Positions 45,354-54,558 of a stretch of 64,000 bases of DNA are shown piece by piece. The notes beneath the pieces are model-generated. The model was given only the letters and a program-made list of their open reading frames with translations. It was not told where the DNA came from and did no database searches. Position numbers and translations under genes: made by a program. Numbering within the stretch: position 1 is the first letter of the stretch; every line of letters starts with the position of its first letter. Origin of the DNA: Candidatus Accumulibacter sp. ACC003 (GTDB lineage: Bacteria; Pseudomonadota; Gammaproteobacteria; Burkholderiales; Rhodocyclaceae); assembly GCF_907163085.1 (NCBI RefSeq), contig NZ_CAJQTX010000008.1, forward strand, positions 22,855 to 86,854. Reading direction: 5' to 3'.

Positions 45354-47054
45354 ATGCGGCGCATGGACACGGGTGCGGACATCATTGGCGGAGGATCGGC
45401 GGCAAGTCACCGCCAAGTGGCGCCGTTCGCCGAGGTGTTGGTGACGTTGACCAAGGAGCAGGAAATCAAGCTCCGCTGGGAGGCCAGCTTCTGGCGGAGC
45501 CAACATCGACAAGCGCTGGTTCGGTTGGCGCAATCGGAGGCCGCTCATCGGGTGGAAATGGCGCAAGCGGCGGCGCGCGAGGCGGCCTTGCGCAGCGAAC
45601 TGGAGCAGGCCAAGGGCAAGATCCGCGATCTGCAAAAACGCCTGTTTGGTCGCAAGTCAGAACGCTCTTCGGGAGCCGAGAAGAACCCGGCGGCGGACCA
45701 AAAATCGTCGCGAGCTCGAGGTCAGCAACCGGGAGCAGCGGGTCACGGGCGGAACCCGGAAAGTCACTTGCCGACGCAGATCGAGGTCATCGACATCGAC
45801 TGCCCGCATTGCCCGGACTGTGGTCTGGGCTACGTCGACTTTCCCGGCACGGAAGACAGTGAAGTCCTCGAGATCGAGGTCAAGGCCTACCGCCGGAAGA
45901 TCTGCCGGCGGCGCTACCGGCGGACCTGTCAGTGTTCGGGCGCGCGGGGTATTCTGACCGCGCCACCGCCGGCACGATTGATCCCGCGTGGAAAGTACGG
46001 CGTGTCGATCTGGGTGCACCTGCTGCTGTCGAAGTTCTTGTACGGCCAGCCGACGCATCGGCTTCTGCGAGACTTGTCCGACCACGGACTGACGCTCTCG
46101 GCAGGAACGGTGGCCGGCGGACTGCGTGCCTTGGCACCGCTGTTCGAGCCGCTTGAAGAAGCACTGCTTGGCCAACTACGCAGCGAGAAACAGTGGCACG
46201 CAGACGAGACCCGCTGGCGGGTCTTTGCCGAGACCGAAGGGAAGGTCGGACATCGCTGGTATTTCTGGGTGTTCCACGGCCCATCGGTCATCCACTTCGT
46301 GCTCGACCCGAGCCGCTCGGCGGCGGTGCCGATCCGGGAGCTCTCCGGTAGCGCCGGAGGAGTCATCATCTGTGATCGCTATTCGGCCTACAAGAAGCTC
46401 GCGCGAGTTCTTGACCACTTCATTCTGGCTTTCTGCTGGGCACATCAGCGGCGTGATTTCCTGGAACTGGCCAACGCCCATCCGGAGCTCGCGGACTGGG
46501 CACTGGCCTGGGTCGAGCAGATCGCTCAGCTCTACCACTTGAATGGACGGCGCCTGGAAGTCCGTAGCGACCCAGTACAGTGGGCCGAACGCGACCGCGC
46601 CTTGCGGCAGGCGATCACGCAAATGGCCAGTCAACGGGAAAGCGAACTGGCGAACCCGGCGCTCAAAATGCCGGCGAGCAAGGTGCTGCGAAGCATGCGC
46701 AAACATTGGTCCGGCCTGACCGTCTTTGTCGACCGCCCCGAGGTGGCGATGGACAATAATGCCGCCGAGCGCGCACAGCGCACGCCGGTGGTCGCACGCA
46801 AGAACTTCTATGGGTCGGGCAGTCTCTGGTCCGGCGCACTCGCCGCGACGATGTTCAGCTTGCTGCTGACGCTGCGCTTGTGGGGAATCAACCCGCGCAC
46901 CTGGCTGACGGCGTATCTGGAGGCCTGCGCCGCCAACGGCAACCTGCCGCCGACGGACTTGAGTGCCTTTCTGCCCTGGGCGATGGCGACCGATCGACTG
47001 GCTCAGATGCGTGGCATCCCGGTCGATCAGAGCCGTCCCATCGATAGCTCGTGA
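45354..47054 (+). CDS. IS66-type DDE transposase (copy B)
   Basis: 566 residues, identical in translation to the copy A transposase, with differences seen only at silent positions (for example GTTGACC for GCTAACC near the start). The zinc-finger block and the DDE residues (WHADETRW, VIICDRYSAY, MDNNAAERA) are intact. The stop overlaps the DruA-like gene as in copy A. Confidence 0.9.
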   Translation: MRRMDTGADIIGGGSAASHRQVAPFAEVLVTLTKEQEIKLRWEASFWRSQHRQALVRLAQSEAAHRVEMAQAAAREAALRSELEQAKGKIRDLQKRLFGRKSERSSGAEKNPAADQKSSRARGQQPGAAGHGRNPESHLPTQIEVIDIDCPHCPDCGLGYVDFPGTEDSEVLEIEVKAYRRKICRRRYRRTCQCSGARGILTAPPPARLIPRGKYGVSIWVHLLLSKFLYGQPTHRLLRDLSDHGLTLSAGTVAGGLRALAPLFEPLEEALLGQLRSEKQWHADETRWRVFAETEGKVGHRWYFWVFHGPSVIHFVLDPSRSAAVPIRELSGSAGGVIICDRYSAYKKLARVLDHFILAFCWAHQRRDFLELANAHPELADWALAWVEQIAQLYHLNGRRLEVRSDPVQWAERDRALRQAITQMASQRESELANPALKMPASKVLRSMRKHWSGLTVFVDRPEVAMDNNAAERAQRTPVVARKNFYGSGSLWSGALAATMFSLLLTLRLWGINPRTWLTAYLEACAANGNLPPTDLSAFLPWAMATDRLAQMRGIPVDQSRPIDSS

Positions 47055-47908
47055 AGCCTTATTGCGGGCGTCACTTTACCGACGACGAACTGCAGGCCCT
47101 CTGCCGCCTGATCGAAGCCCATCCTGGCAGCAGCCGCGCGCAACTGTCGCGCCAGGTGTGTGAGCTCTTCGACTGGCGTAAGCCCAATGGCGAGCTGAAG
47201 GATATGACCTGCCGGGTGGCCATGCTGCGTATGCAGGCCGACGGCCTGCTCACCCTGCCGGCGGCACGACGGGCCGCTCCTCGCCAACCCGAGTATCTGC
47301 CTACTCACGCCACCGATCCACAACCGTTGCTCACCCAGCCGGTGCATGAACTGCCGCCGCTGCGTCTGCATCAGGTCGTCGGTTCGGCGAACTCGCGTCT
47401 GTGGAACGAGTACATCGCCCGCTACCACTATCTCGGCCACACGCCCATGGCGGGCAGTCAGAGCCGCTACTTCGTCTTCGCCGGCGAGACCCTGGTCGCC
47501 TTGCTCAGCTTCGGCGCCAGCGCCTGGAAACTCGCCGCGCGCGAGCAATTCATCGGTTGGCACGATGAGCAGCGACAAAGGAACCTGCAACTGGTGGTGA
47601 ACAATGCCCGCTTTCTGATCCTGCCCTGGATCCAGTGCAAGGGCCTGGCCTCCAAGATCCTCTCGCTTATGCAGCGGCAATTGCCCAAGGACTGGCTGGC
47701 GCGCTACGGCTACCGCCCCGTACTACTCGAAACCTTCGTCGAGACGCCCCGCCATCGCGGCACCTGCTACCAGGCCGCCAACTGGATCAAGGTCGGCCAA
47801 ACCGCCGGCCGAGGCAAGAAGTGCCCCACCCGCAAGTCGATCCTCCCGATCAAGGATATCTGGCTCTATCCCCTTCACCGATCCTTCCGATCAGTCCTCT
47901 GCCGCTAA
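47051..47908 (+). CDS. DUF4338 / DruA-like protein (copy B)
   Basis: 285 residues with GTG start in the GTGA overlap. It differs from copy A only near the C-terminus: CPTRKSIL instead of CPTSKSIL and LHRSFRS instead of LHRAFRS. The conserved [19 protein letters not shown] and [16 protein letters not shown] motifs are unchanged. Purifying conservation of this gene between copies argues that it matters for the element, although the copies may simply be too young to have diverged. Confidence 0.87.
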   Translation: MKPYCGRHFTDDELQALCRLIEAHPGSSRAQLSRQVCELFDWRKPNGELKDMTCRVAMLRMQADGLLTLPAARRAAPRQPEYLPTHATDPQPLLTQPVHELPPLRLHQVVGSANSRLWNEYIARYHYLGHTPMAGSQSRYFVFAGETLVALLSFGASAWKLAAREQFIGWHDEQRQRNLQLVVNNARFLILPWIQCKGLASKILSLMQRQLPKDWLARYGYRPVLLETFVETPRHRGTCYQAANWIKVGQTAGRGKKCPTRKSILPIKDIWLYPLHRSFRSVLCR

Positions 47909-48089
47909 CCCGCCTCGGCAATGGCGCTGGCGCGCTACGGGTTGGCCGAATACTTACCTACGCGGAGGAAAGCGCGGTTGCCGCAAGATGGCGGGCTTGT
48001 CCGCTGTCGCCGCGACGATTCTCGACACAAACGGCGAGCGGCAGCAAAGTCATCGGAAGCTCAAGGGCTGGCAGCCGAAGACGAGCGCG

Positions 48090-48402
48090 CTCGCGCTGGC
48101 TCGACTTCCACGCGCAGGTCCATCTCTTCGCTCCCCAGGGCGGCGTTGATGCGGCGAAGCGGGTCCGCCAGAACGCCGCGCCGCGGCAGCTGCCGGCGCG
48201 CGTGCTGCAGGTCGCCGACACGCCGCGCAGCAAGAGCGGTAAGATCGGCGAACTCGCGCGCTGCTACGTGGTCCATGGCAGGGCGGTGAAAAAGGCCGAG
48301 GCTCTAGCCAATCCGGCCGCGCTGGAGTCTTTTCGGAATCGTCATGAACTGCGGAACTGGGCGCGCCAGCCCCGTCCGCTCCTTGGCGCCCGCGACGGCT
48401 GA
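48090..48402 (+). pseudogene. Acetoacetyl-CoA synthetase C-terminal remnant
   Basis: A frame of about 90 codons ending at 48402 reads [20 protein letters not shown], then a segment KIGELA...[22 protein letters not shown]...RNWA. This matches the C-terminal adenylate-forming domain of acetoacetyl-CoA synthetase, including the invariant RSKSGK region with its catalytic Lys. The expected upstream 500 or more residues are missing, and the 5' side runs into unrelated sequence and the IS copy B. It is a remnant, presumably from a deletion. Confidence 0.65.
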
Positions 48403-48422
48403 TGAACGAACGCGCCGCTGTT

Positions 48423-48444
48423 ATCGCCCGATCTATCGGGCGAT
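48423..48444 (+). terminator. Hairpin after the acetoacetyl-CoA synthetase remnant
   Basis: ATCGCCCGAT, a 2-nt spacer and ATCGGGCGAT form a perfect 10-bp inverted repeat, followed by TCTTC. The T-tract is short, so termination may be weak. It lies 20 bp after the stop at 48402. Confidence 0.55.
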
Positions 48445-48565
48445 TCTTCGCTAGTATGGCGAGCTCCCGACACGCGTGGCCGCCATTCCGTTCGCTTCCG
48501 CAAGGTCGGTGCAGCAAACCTTCTCCAAGTCACTGAAGTCGGCGGCTCAACGAGGCAGGACAGCA

Positions 48566-50788
48566 ATGAAAAAGATACTGTTGTGGATAGTGTTCTTGAC
48601 GGTTGTCGGCGCGCAGGCCGCCTCGTCCGACCTGGCGACGCTAGCGGCTCCGCCCTTGCAGCCGCTGCCGGAACAGTCAAAAGCGGCACGCCTGTCGGCG
48701 GAGCTGCTGACGCGATACCACTACAGGGCAGTCCCTCTGGATGACGCCCTGTCGGAAAAAATCGCCGAGCGCTACCTGAAATTGCTCGACAGCGAGAAGC
48801 TCTTCTTTGTCCAGGGCGACATCGATCAACTCAAAGTGGCGCGCACCAAGTTTGATGACGCAATCTATGCCGAAAACCTTGGCCTTCCCTTTGCCGTCTT
48901 CAATCTCTATACGCGACGCGTCTTCGAGCGTTTCACTTACGCCCGCAGTTTGCTTGCCGGCGGCTTCGATTTTAGCGAGAAGGAACGCTATGACTATGGT
49001 CGAGAAAAAGCGGCCTGGGCGAAGTCCGGAAAAGAGATCAATGAGCTCTGGCGTGCGCGCGTCAAGAACGACTGGTTGCGACTCAAACTGGCCGGCCGCG
49101 ACGACAAGAGCATTGTCGAGACGCTCGACAAGCGCTATGAAAATTCCCTGCAGCGAGTTGGCCGGACCAAGAGCGAAGACGCTTTCCAACTGTTCATGAA
49201 TGCCTACGCGACGGCCATTGAACCTCATACCGACTATATGGGGCCCAGGGCCGCCGAGGAGTTTGAGATTGCGATGCGGCTTTCGCTGGTAGGGATCGGT
49301 GCCGTGCTGACCCAAAAGGACGACTATACGGTGATTCGCGAGCTTGTTCCGGGTGGCCCGGCGCAACTCTCCGAGCAATTGAAGCCCGGCGATCGCATCG
49401 TCGGTGTCGCGCAGGGCAAGAAAGGAGCCATGACCGACATCGTCGGCTGGCGCATGGACGACGCCGTGGCGCTGATTCGCGGCGAGTCCGACAGCGTCGT
49501 GGTGCTCGACATACTTCCCGTCGATGGCGGCCCCGATGGCAAGCACAAGGTGGTTTCCATCACCCGGAAGAAGATAACGCTGGAACAGCAAGCGGCCAAA
49601 AAGTCGGTGATCTCGGTGGCTGATGGAAAGACGACTCAGCGCATCGGGGTGATATCGCTGCCGACCTTCTATGCCGATTTTGAGGCGCGCGGAAGAGGCG
49701 CCGCGGACTACAAGAGCGCGACTCGCGATGTCGCTCGCCTGCTGGATGAATTGAAGGCCGACAAGGTCGACGGCGTCCTGGTGGATCTGCGCAACAATGG
49801 CGGTGGCTCGTTGGCCGAGGCGGTCGAGCTGTCGGGTCTGTTTATTGGCGCCGGGCCAGTGGTACAACAGCGCGATGCCAAAGGTGGCGTCACCGTGGCC
49901 AGGGCCGCCGATGCCGTCCTTGCCTGGAACGGACCCTTGGCTGTTCTGATAAACCGGCGTTCGGCGTCGGCATCCGAGATCTTTGCCGCGGCAATTCAAG
50001 ACTATGGCCGTGGCCTGGTGATTGGTGAGCGAAGTTTCGGTAAAGGCACCGTGCAAACGATGGTCAATCTCAATCGCTTCGTCAAAGACAAGACTCCGGA
50101 GCTCGGCGAATTGAAAATGACCATTGCCCAGTTCTTCCGGGTCACTGGCGGCACCACGCAACTCCGGGGCGTCGAGCCGGACATCAGCTTGCCGTCGTTT
50201 GCGGACGAGGACAACTCCGGGGAATCAAGCCTTGAGAACGCGCTCCCCTGGGTAAAAATCCCGGCTACGGATTATGCCCGACAAGGCAATCCGAAAGCGC
50301 TGGTGCCGGCCTTGAAAATGCGCCATGAGGCGCGTGTCAAATTCATGCAGGACTATCAGTTTCTGAAGGAGGATGTGGCCGAACTGGGTCGCCTTCGCAA
50401 GAGGAATTCAATCTCCTTGAACGAGGCGGAAAGGCGCCAGGAGCGTGACACGCAAGAGGCCAGGATCGCCTTGCGAGAGAAATTGCGAGGCGACGGCAAG
50501 AGTGCCGGCTCCGACGCTCGCGGCGAGGCCGGCAATGCGGGCAACAGATCGTCATCCCGGGACGATGGCCTGCAGGCGGATGAACGCGATCTCGGCAATG
50601 AACTGGCGGCGGAGAAAGCGCGCAAGAACGCCAAGGATATTCTGCTGGAGGAGGCCGCCCGGATCCTTGGTGATGAGGTGGGATTGCTGCCGCGCGAAAA
50701 CAGGGTGGCGGCACGCCACAAGGCGGATTCCTCGATAATTCCCGGTCAGAATCGCCAGTCCGAACGCGCGCCAGCGACCATTCGGTGA
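48566..50788 (+). CDS. prc: Tail-specific periplasmic protease Prc/Tsp (S41A)
   Basis: 740 residues with a signal peptide (ILLWIVFLTVVGAQA). A PDZ domain includes VGIGAVLTQKDDYTVIRELV and the S41 catalytic part has the Ser in RRSASASEIFAAAIQDYGRG and the Lys in GERSFGKGTVQTM, the Ser-Lys dyad. The long C-terminal region (VAELGRLRKRNSISLNEAER) matches the DUF3340-type tail of Prc. It degrades periplasmic proteins by the C-terminus and matures cell-wall enzymes. ATG at 48566 is preferred over the longer frame because it begins the signal peptide. Confidence 0.95.
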   Translation: MKKILLWIVFLTVVGAQAASSDLATLAAPPLQPLPEQSKAARLSAELLTRYHYRAVPLDDALSEKIAERYLKLLDSEKLFFVQGDIDQLKVARTKFDDAIYAENLGLPFAVFNLYTRRVFERFTYARSLLAGGFDFSEKERYDYGREKAAWAKSGKEINELWRARVKNDWLRLKLAGRDDKSIVETLDKRYENSLQRVGRTKSEDAFQLFMNAYATAIEPHTDYMGPRAAEEFEIAMRLSLVGIGAVLTQKDDYTVIRELVPGGPAQLSEQLKPGDRIVGVAQGKKGAMTDIVGWRMDDAVALIRGESDSVVVLDILPVDGGPDGKHKVVSITRKKITLEQQAAKKSVISVADGKTTQRIGVISLPTFYADFEARGRGAADYKSATRDVARLLDELKADKVDGVLVDLRNNGGGSLAEAVELSGLFIGAGPVVQQRDAKGGVTVARAADAVLAWNGPLAVLINRRSASASEIFAAAIQDYGRGLVIGERSFGKGTVQTMVNLNRFVKDKTPELGELKMTIAQFFRVTGGTTQLRGVEPDISLPSFADEDNSGESSLENALPWVKIPATDYARQGNPKALVPALKMRHEARVKFMQDYQFLKEDVAELGRLRKRNSISLNEAERRQERDTQEARIALREKLRGDGKSAGSDARGEAGNAGNRSSSRDDGLQADERDLGNELAAEKARKNAKDILLEEAARILGDEVGLLPRENRVAARHKADSSIIPGQNRQSERAPATIR

Positions 50789-50849
50789 AACCGTCCAAGC
50801 GGCGCGTGAACTGGCGTTGCTAGCGGCCGCCAGCGGTTTTCAGCCGCGC

Positions 50850-50869
50850 AAAATGGCATCGCCATTTTT
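50850..50869 (+). terminator. Intrinsic terminator after prc
   Basis: AAAATGGC, loop ATC, GCCATTTTT gives an 8-bp stem running into a T-tract, about 60 bp after the prc stop. This is a standard intrinsic terminator layout. Confidence 0.8.
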
Positions 50870-51021
50870 AAGCCGCCGTCAAACGCTGGAGAAGAAAAAA
50901 CGCGGTGATTGTTTGCCGACCGGCCTTTCGTTGAGGCGCCTGGAATAGAACAAAGCAATTTCAGCTTCGCTCTTAAACAGTGCTAAACAGGAACCTGGGC
51001 TCGCCGCCTCACGTTCATGGC

Positions 51022-51528
51022 TCAGAATCGCAAGCTCGAAGCTCTGAGCCTTGATTTCGCAGCTCTGAGCTTTGACTTCGAAGCTCTGAGCCTTGACTTC
51101 GAAGCTCTGAGCCTTGAAGTCGAAGCTCTGAGCCTTGACTTCGAAGCTCTGAGCCTTGAAGTCGAAGCTCCGAGCCTTGACTTCGAAGCTCTGAGCCTTG
51201 ATTTCGAAGCTCCGAGCTTTGACTTCGAAGCTCCGAGCCTTGAAGTCGAAGCTCTGAGCCTTGACTTCGAAGCTCTGCTTGATTTCGAAGCTCCGAGCTT
51301 TGACTTCGCAGCTCCGAGCCTTGACTTCGAAGCTCGGAGCCTTGACTTCGAAGCTCTGAGCCTTGACGTCGCAGCTCCGAGCTTTGACTTCGCAGCTCCG
51401 AGCTTTGACTTCGCAGCTCTGAGCCTTGACTTCGCAGCTCCGAACTTCAGCGGGATGATCCCGGCTTGGCCTTCACCTGCCGGCGTGCCTGTGGACGCGC
51501 TCACGCCGTTCAGCAAAGTATTCGGCAT
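51022..51528 (-). CDS. Low-complexity Lys/Arg-rich heptad-repeat protein
   Basis: 168 residues. A non-repeated N-terminus (MPNTLLNGVSASTGTPAGEG) precedes 19 seven-residue units of the type SKSRLRA or AKSKLGA, ending SLRF. The start has AGGGG seven bases upstream and lies 43 bp after the diguanylate cyclase stop on the same strand, so it may be co-transcribed. The opposite strand is also open but has no ribosome binding site. One unit is 18 bp and keeps the frame. The basic, Ser-rich sequence suggests a disordered nucleic-acid-binding or surface protein; function unknown. Confidence 0.45.
   Translation of the reverse strand: MPNTLLNGVSASTGTPAGEGQAGIIPLKFGAAKSRLRAAKSKLGAAKSKLGAATSRLRASKSRLRASKSRLGAAKSKLGASKSSRASKSRLRASTSRLGASKSKLGASKSRLRASKSRLGASTSRLRASKSRLRASTSRLRASKSRLRASKSKLRAAKSRLRASSLRF
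51038..51433. repeat. 21-bp minisatellite, 19 units
   Basis: The unit is close to GAAGCTCTGAGCCTTGACTTC, with variants (CTC/CCG, CTT/TTT, GAC/GAA). There are 18 units of 21 bp and one of 18 bp, 396 bp in all. Most units carry TTCGAAG at the joint, a short palindrome. There are no spacers, so it is not a CRISPR array. Confidence 0.9.
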
Positions 51529-51571
51529 TGGCTGCCCCTGGCGGGCGCGACGAGGTCCCGGCCAACAAATC

Positions 51572-53365
51572 TCAGCTCGGCGATACGCTCTGATTCAGAC
51601 CGAGCACCTGGTTGCGGCCGCCCTTCTTGGCGAGATAGAGCTGCTTGTCGGCAAGCGCTACGATGCCGTCCGAGTCCGAGCGCTTGTCGAGAGAGACCGT
51701 GACGACGCCAAAACTGGCCGTCACCCGCTGCGAGGTGGCTGAGGCGCTGTGCCGTATATCCAGCAGTTCGATGGCCAGCCTGATCGTGTCGGCCAGGCGC
51801 ATGGCTCCCTCGTGCGGGATATCGGGAAGGATGACCGCGAATTCCTCGCCGCCGTATCTTGCCGCCAGGTCCGACGATCGCTGGGCGACGTCCTTGAGGA
51901 CCTCGCCGACAGCGCGCAGGCAATTATCTCCCATGACGTGGCCATAGGTGTCGTTGTAGTTCTTGAAGTGGTCCACGTCGAGCATGATGAGCGACAGCAG
52001 CTTGCCCGCGCGCGCGACACGCTTGATTTCCAGCGCCAGCCGGTCGTCGAACAGCCGGCGGTTGGCAAGACCGGTCAGGAAATCCTTGCGGGCCAGGCCG
52101 GCGAGTTCCTGATTCATGGTTTCGACGTCCCTGGCGGTGGTTTCCACCAGCCGGTGCAGCACGCGCATGCTTTTGAATTGCCGGGACGCCGCGTTCACCG
52201 CTTCTGGCTGGTCGTCGATAATCTCATCGCGCTTGCGGTGGCCCTTGCCTTCCGCGAGACAGAGGACGGTCAAGGTCTGACTCAGCAAGCGGGGCTTCTC
52301 GTAGGGGCGGCCGAAAAATTCGCCGTAGGAGAAAAAGCCCGTCGAAGGGGCCACACTGTTGACGGGAGCGAGTTCGACGAGTACATCGGCGCCCAGGATC
52401 CATTTGCGCGATACGCAGGAGTAGACGAAGGCCGTCTCGGCCGGCTGCGCGCTCAATTCCTCGCAGAGTCTTTGCGCGCCAAGGCCGACGAGCCCGGCGT
52501 GGCAGTGGCCGAAGCGGAGTTGTTCGCCGGCGGTGAAATTCTGGATGTAGTCGACGGAGCCATCGGCGTTGACTCCCGTGGCGTGGATGGCCATCAGAAC
52601 CCCGTCGCGCTCGATCATCAGGGAAAATTCCGCCGCCGATAGTGGCAGGCCGTCCGCTACTTCCTGGCCCAAGTAGTAACTGTAGATATCGTAGGGCGTC
52701 TGGCCGTCGATTGCGAAGACCCTGGGTCCTTCAGCGCGGGTGATGGTCAGCGTCTTGCCGATGGGCACCCAACTGAGCGTGTAGGCGTTATTGGCAATCA
52801 AGTCCGCACCGGCGATCGAAACGGCGGCCACGCCCTGGTCGGTGATTCCCTGGTCGGTAAAAACCAGAGTCCGGGTGCCCCTACCGTTATCGGCCGCCTG
52901 TCCGCCGGCGATGGTGGCCTCGGGTAGTTGTTGGCGAAGTGCTTCGAGCAGCGGTTGCGCCAAAACGGTTCGTTTGTCCTTGATGCCGCAGCTGAAGGCA
53001 ACCACGACCCTGGTGTCGGGCTGCTTGAGATTGATTCCCAACAGGCGTCCGGCCTCGGGCAGATCGTCGTTCTGCGTGGCCAGCGACGAGCGCACCGTGG
53101 AATGTTCAAAACAGCTGATATTGAGAACAACAGAATGGTCGAGTGAGCGCCCTTCGAAAACCTCTCCCGCGGTTGTCGTACCGAGAATGGCGGCGCCCGG
53201 GAAGCGGGGTTTTAGTTCGTCCAGCAATCGCTCGATCCGGTCATCGTCCAGAACGCCAGAAAACACCTGGATGAGCATCTTGCCGGGAGCGTGCGCGAGA
53301 ATTTCTTGTGGGAGTCCGGCTAGATCATTCTCGTTCCGATACAAGATGCTGAGACTCCGAATCAC
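51572..53365 (-). CDS. FIST sensor-diguanylate cyclase
   Basis: About 597 residues from GTG at 53365, which has AAGGAAA just upstream; a TTG at 53401 is an alternative. The N-terminal FIST-N part contains GAAILGTTTAGEVFEG and FSCGIKDKRTVLAQPL. FIST-C contains ERDGVLMAIHATGVNADGSV. The GGDEF domain has RKDFLTGLANRRLFDDRLAL and the active-site YGGEEFAVILP, so it should make c-di-GMP. An inhibitory RxxD site (RSSD) lies five residues before the motif. FIST domains are thought to bind amino acids or similar small ligands. It is soluble. Confidence 0.93.
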   Translation of the reverse strand: MIRSLSILYRNENDLAGLPQEILAHAPGKMLIQVFSGVLDDDRIERLLDELKPRFPGAAILGTTTAGEVFEGRSLDHSVVLNISCFEHSTVRSSLATQNDDLPEAGRLLGINLKQPDTRVVVAFSCGIKDKRTVLAQPLLEALRQQLPEATIAGGQAADNGRGTRTLVFTDQGITDQGVAAVSIAGADLIANNAYTLSWVPIGKTLTITRAEGPRVFAIDGQTPYDIYSYYLGQEVADGLPLSAAEFSLMIERDGVLMAIHATGVNADGSVDYIQNFTAGEQLRFGHCHAGLVGLGAQRLCEELSAQPAETAFVYSCVSRKWILGADVLVELAPVNSVAPSTGFFSYGEFFGRPYEKPRLLSQTLTVLCLAEGKGHRKRDEIIDDQPEAVNAASRQFKSMRVLHRLVETTARDVETMNQELAGLARKDFLTGLANRRLFDDRLALEIKRVARAGKLLSLIMLDVDHFKNYNDTYGHVMGDNCLRAVGEVLKDVAQRSSDLAARYGGEEFAVILPDIPHEGAMRLADTIRLAIELLDIRHSASATSQRVTASFGVVTVSLDKRSDSDGIVALADKQLYLAKKGGRNQVLGLNQSVSPS

Positions 53366-53668
53366 GACGCTTTCCTTCTGGAAATGCAGGACCACCGCCA
53401 ATCCTGAATCCCGAGTATACGGCAGGCGGCATCTCGATTGAGCGAAACGGCGTGCTCGCGCAGGGCAATTACATGAATCCTGTACAAATGGAGCGGGGTC
53501 GGCAAAAGGCGAGGAGAACGGAGCGGCGGCGGTGCTTCAGCGGTGGCAGCAGTTCGTCGAGGTGCCGCCATCCCTGCTTCGGCAAAGCGTTGAGCACCTT
53601 ATTTTGAGCAAGCCGGGCGACTTCTTCCGCTAGCTCGCACCCGCCTTCATCTGATTTGTTTTGATTGA

Positions 53669-54403
53669 CTAGCAGAGCGCGAATGGCTTGGCCGCGTCGG
53701 TGAATAGATTGTTCAGCAGCTGCTGTTCCCGGCGCTCGATCGACGCCAGGAAGTCGGTCGCGGAACCCATTGCGCGAAAGGCATTGAAGCCGCGTTCGAG
53801 AAATTCGTGCAGATCGCCCATGCCGGCGAGCTGCGCCGGCCGGCGCATCAGCTTGAGCAGGCCGCTCAGCACCGGCTTTCGTGCGAGCTTGTCGAGTGCT
53901 TGTCCGGTCTCGCCGATCAGCACGATCTGGCGTTGCCGCTCGGCCCGGTAGCCGACGGCGCGGTAGGCCGCGGCGTAGGCGTCTTCGTCGAGGAATTCGA
54001 TCTCGCCGGCGCGGCGCAGTTCGGCGACCATCGCCGCGTCGAGCTGCTCGGTCAGCGCGTCGAGCTCGACGGCCAGCGCGACGGTGCGCAGCGCCGACGC
54101 CGGCAGCATCTTGATCAGCAAGGGCAGGATGCGCTCGACTTCTTCGTCGCGGCTGCTAAAGTCCTTGGGCCCGTAGAGATCCGAAATGAAGAACTGCGCG
54201 GCGCGACCGAAGCGCGGGCTGGCGAGCAGGTCGGCGTGCGTTCGCGTCAGTCTGGTCGCCTGCCATTCGCGGAGCAGCAGCCGCTGGCGCGCCGCCGGCG
54301 GGTCGAAATTGACTCGCGCCCGCAGGCACCTGGCGGCTTGCAGGTGCCGACGCAGTGCTTTGACGTGCTGCTGTTTTTCGATCGAGCTGGTCGTATCGTC
54401 CAT
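53669..54403 (-). CDS. FFLEELY-motif family protein, function unknown
   Basis: 244 residues. The family motif is present in a variant form (AAQFFISDLYGPKDFSSRDE), followed by helical segments (EVERILPLLIKMLPASALRT and LRTVALAVELDALTEQLDA). No catalytic motif is seen. ATG at 54403 is preferred over longer frames because the conserved part starts soon after it. The function of the family is unknown, and it is probably cytoplasmic. Confidence 0.8.
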   Translation of the reverse strand: MDDTTSSIEKQQHVKALRRHLQAARCLRARVNFDPPAARQRLLLREWQATRLTRTHADLLASPRFGRAAQFFISDLYGPKDFSSRDEEVERILPLLIKMLPASALRTVALAVELDALTEQLDAAMVAELRRAGEIEFLDEDAYAAAYRAVGYRAERQRQIVLIGETGQALDKLARKPVLSGLLKLMRRPAQLAGMGDLHEFLERGFNAFRAMGSATDFLASIERREQQLLNNLFTDAAKPFALC

Positions 54404-54558
54404 GGCAATGAGTTTTCCCCGAATCTGTCGGGGATTATGCCTCGCGCGCTGGACTTCGTTTAGAGGGCTTCGCCTAACGGCAAGCGGGCGCGCGGCATAC
54501 ACTGCCCTGGACAAAACACTCCGCGAAAGATCACTCGTGACTCAGGAAGGAGAAAAAG

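Larger units (their letters stand above)
45242..47957 (+). mobile_element. IS66-like element carrying a DruA-like gene, copy B (intact)
   Basis: 2716 bp, the same length as copy A and nearly identical. The 8-bp target duplication CTACGCGG lies at 45234-45241 and 47958-47965, and the ends start GTAAGTATTCGG. Each copy has its own perfect duplication, which shows two independent transposition events and an element active in recent time. Confidence 0.96.

Noticed and set aside
11798-47957. Composite transposon formed by the two IS66/DruA copies
   Set aside because: Each copy has its own perfect, different 8-bp target duplication, so each inserted separately.
51038-51433. CRISPR-like array
   Set aside because: The 21-bp units are contiguous with no unique spacers, and no cas gene is near.
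51017-51742. Acidic/hydrophobic heptad protein on the plus strand of the minisatellite
   Set aside because: It lacks a ribosome binding site, and its 3' part is antisense to the diguanylate cyclase. The minus frame has better start signals.
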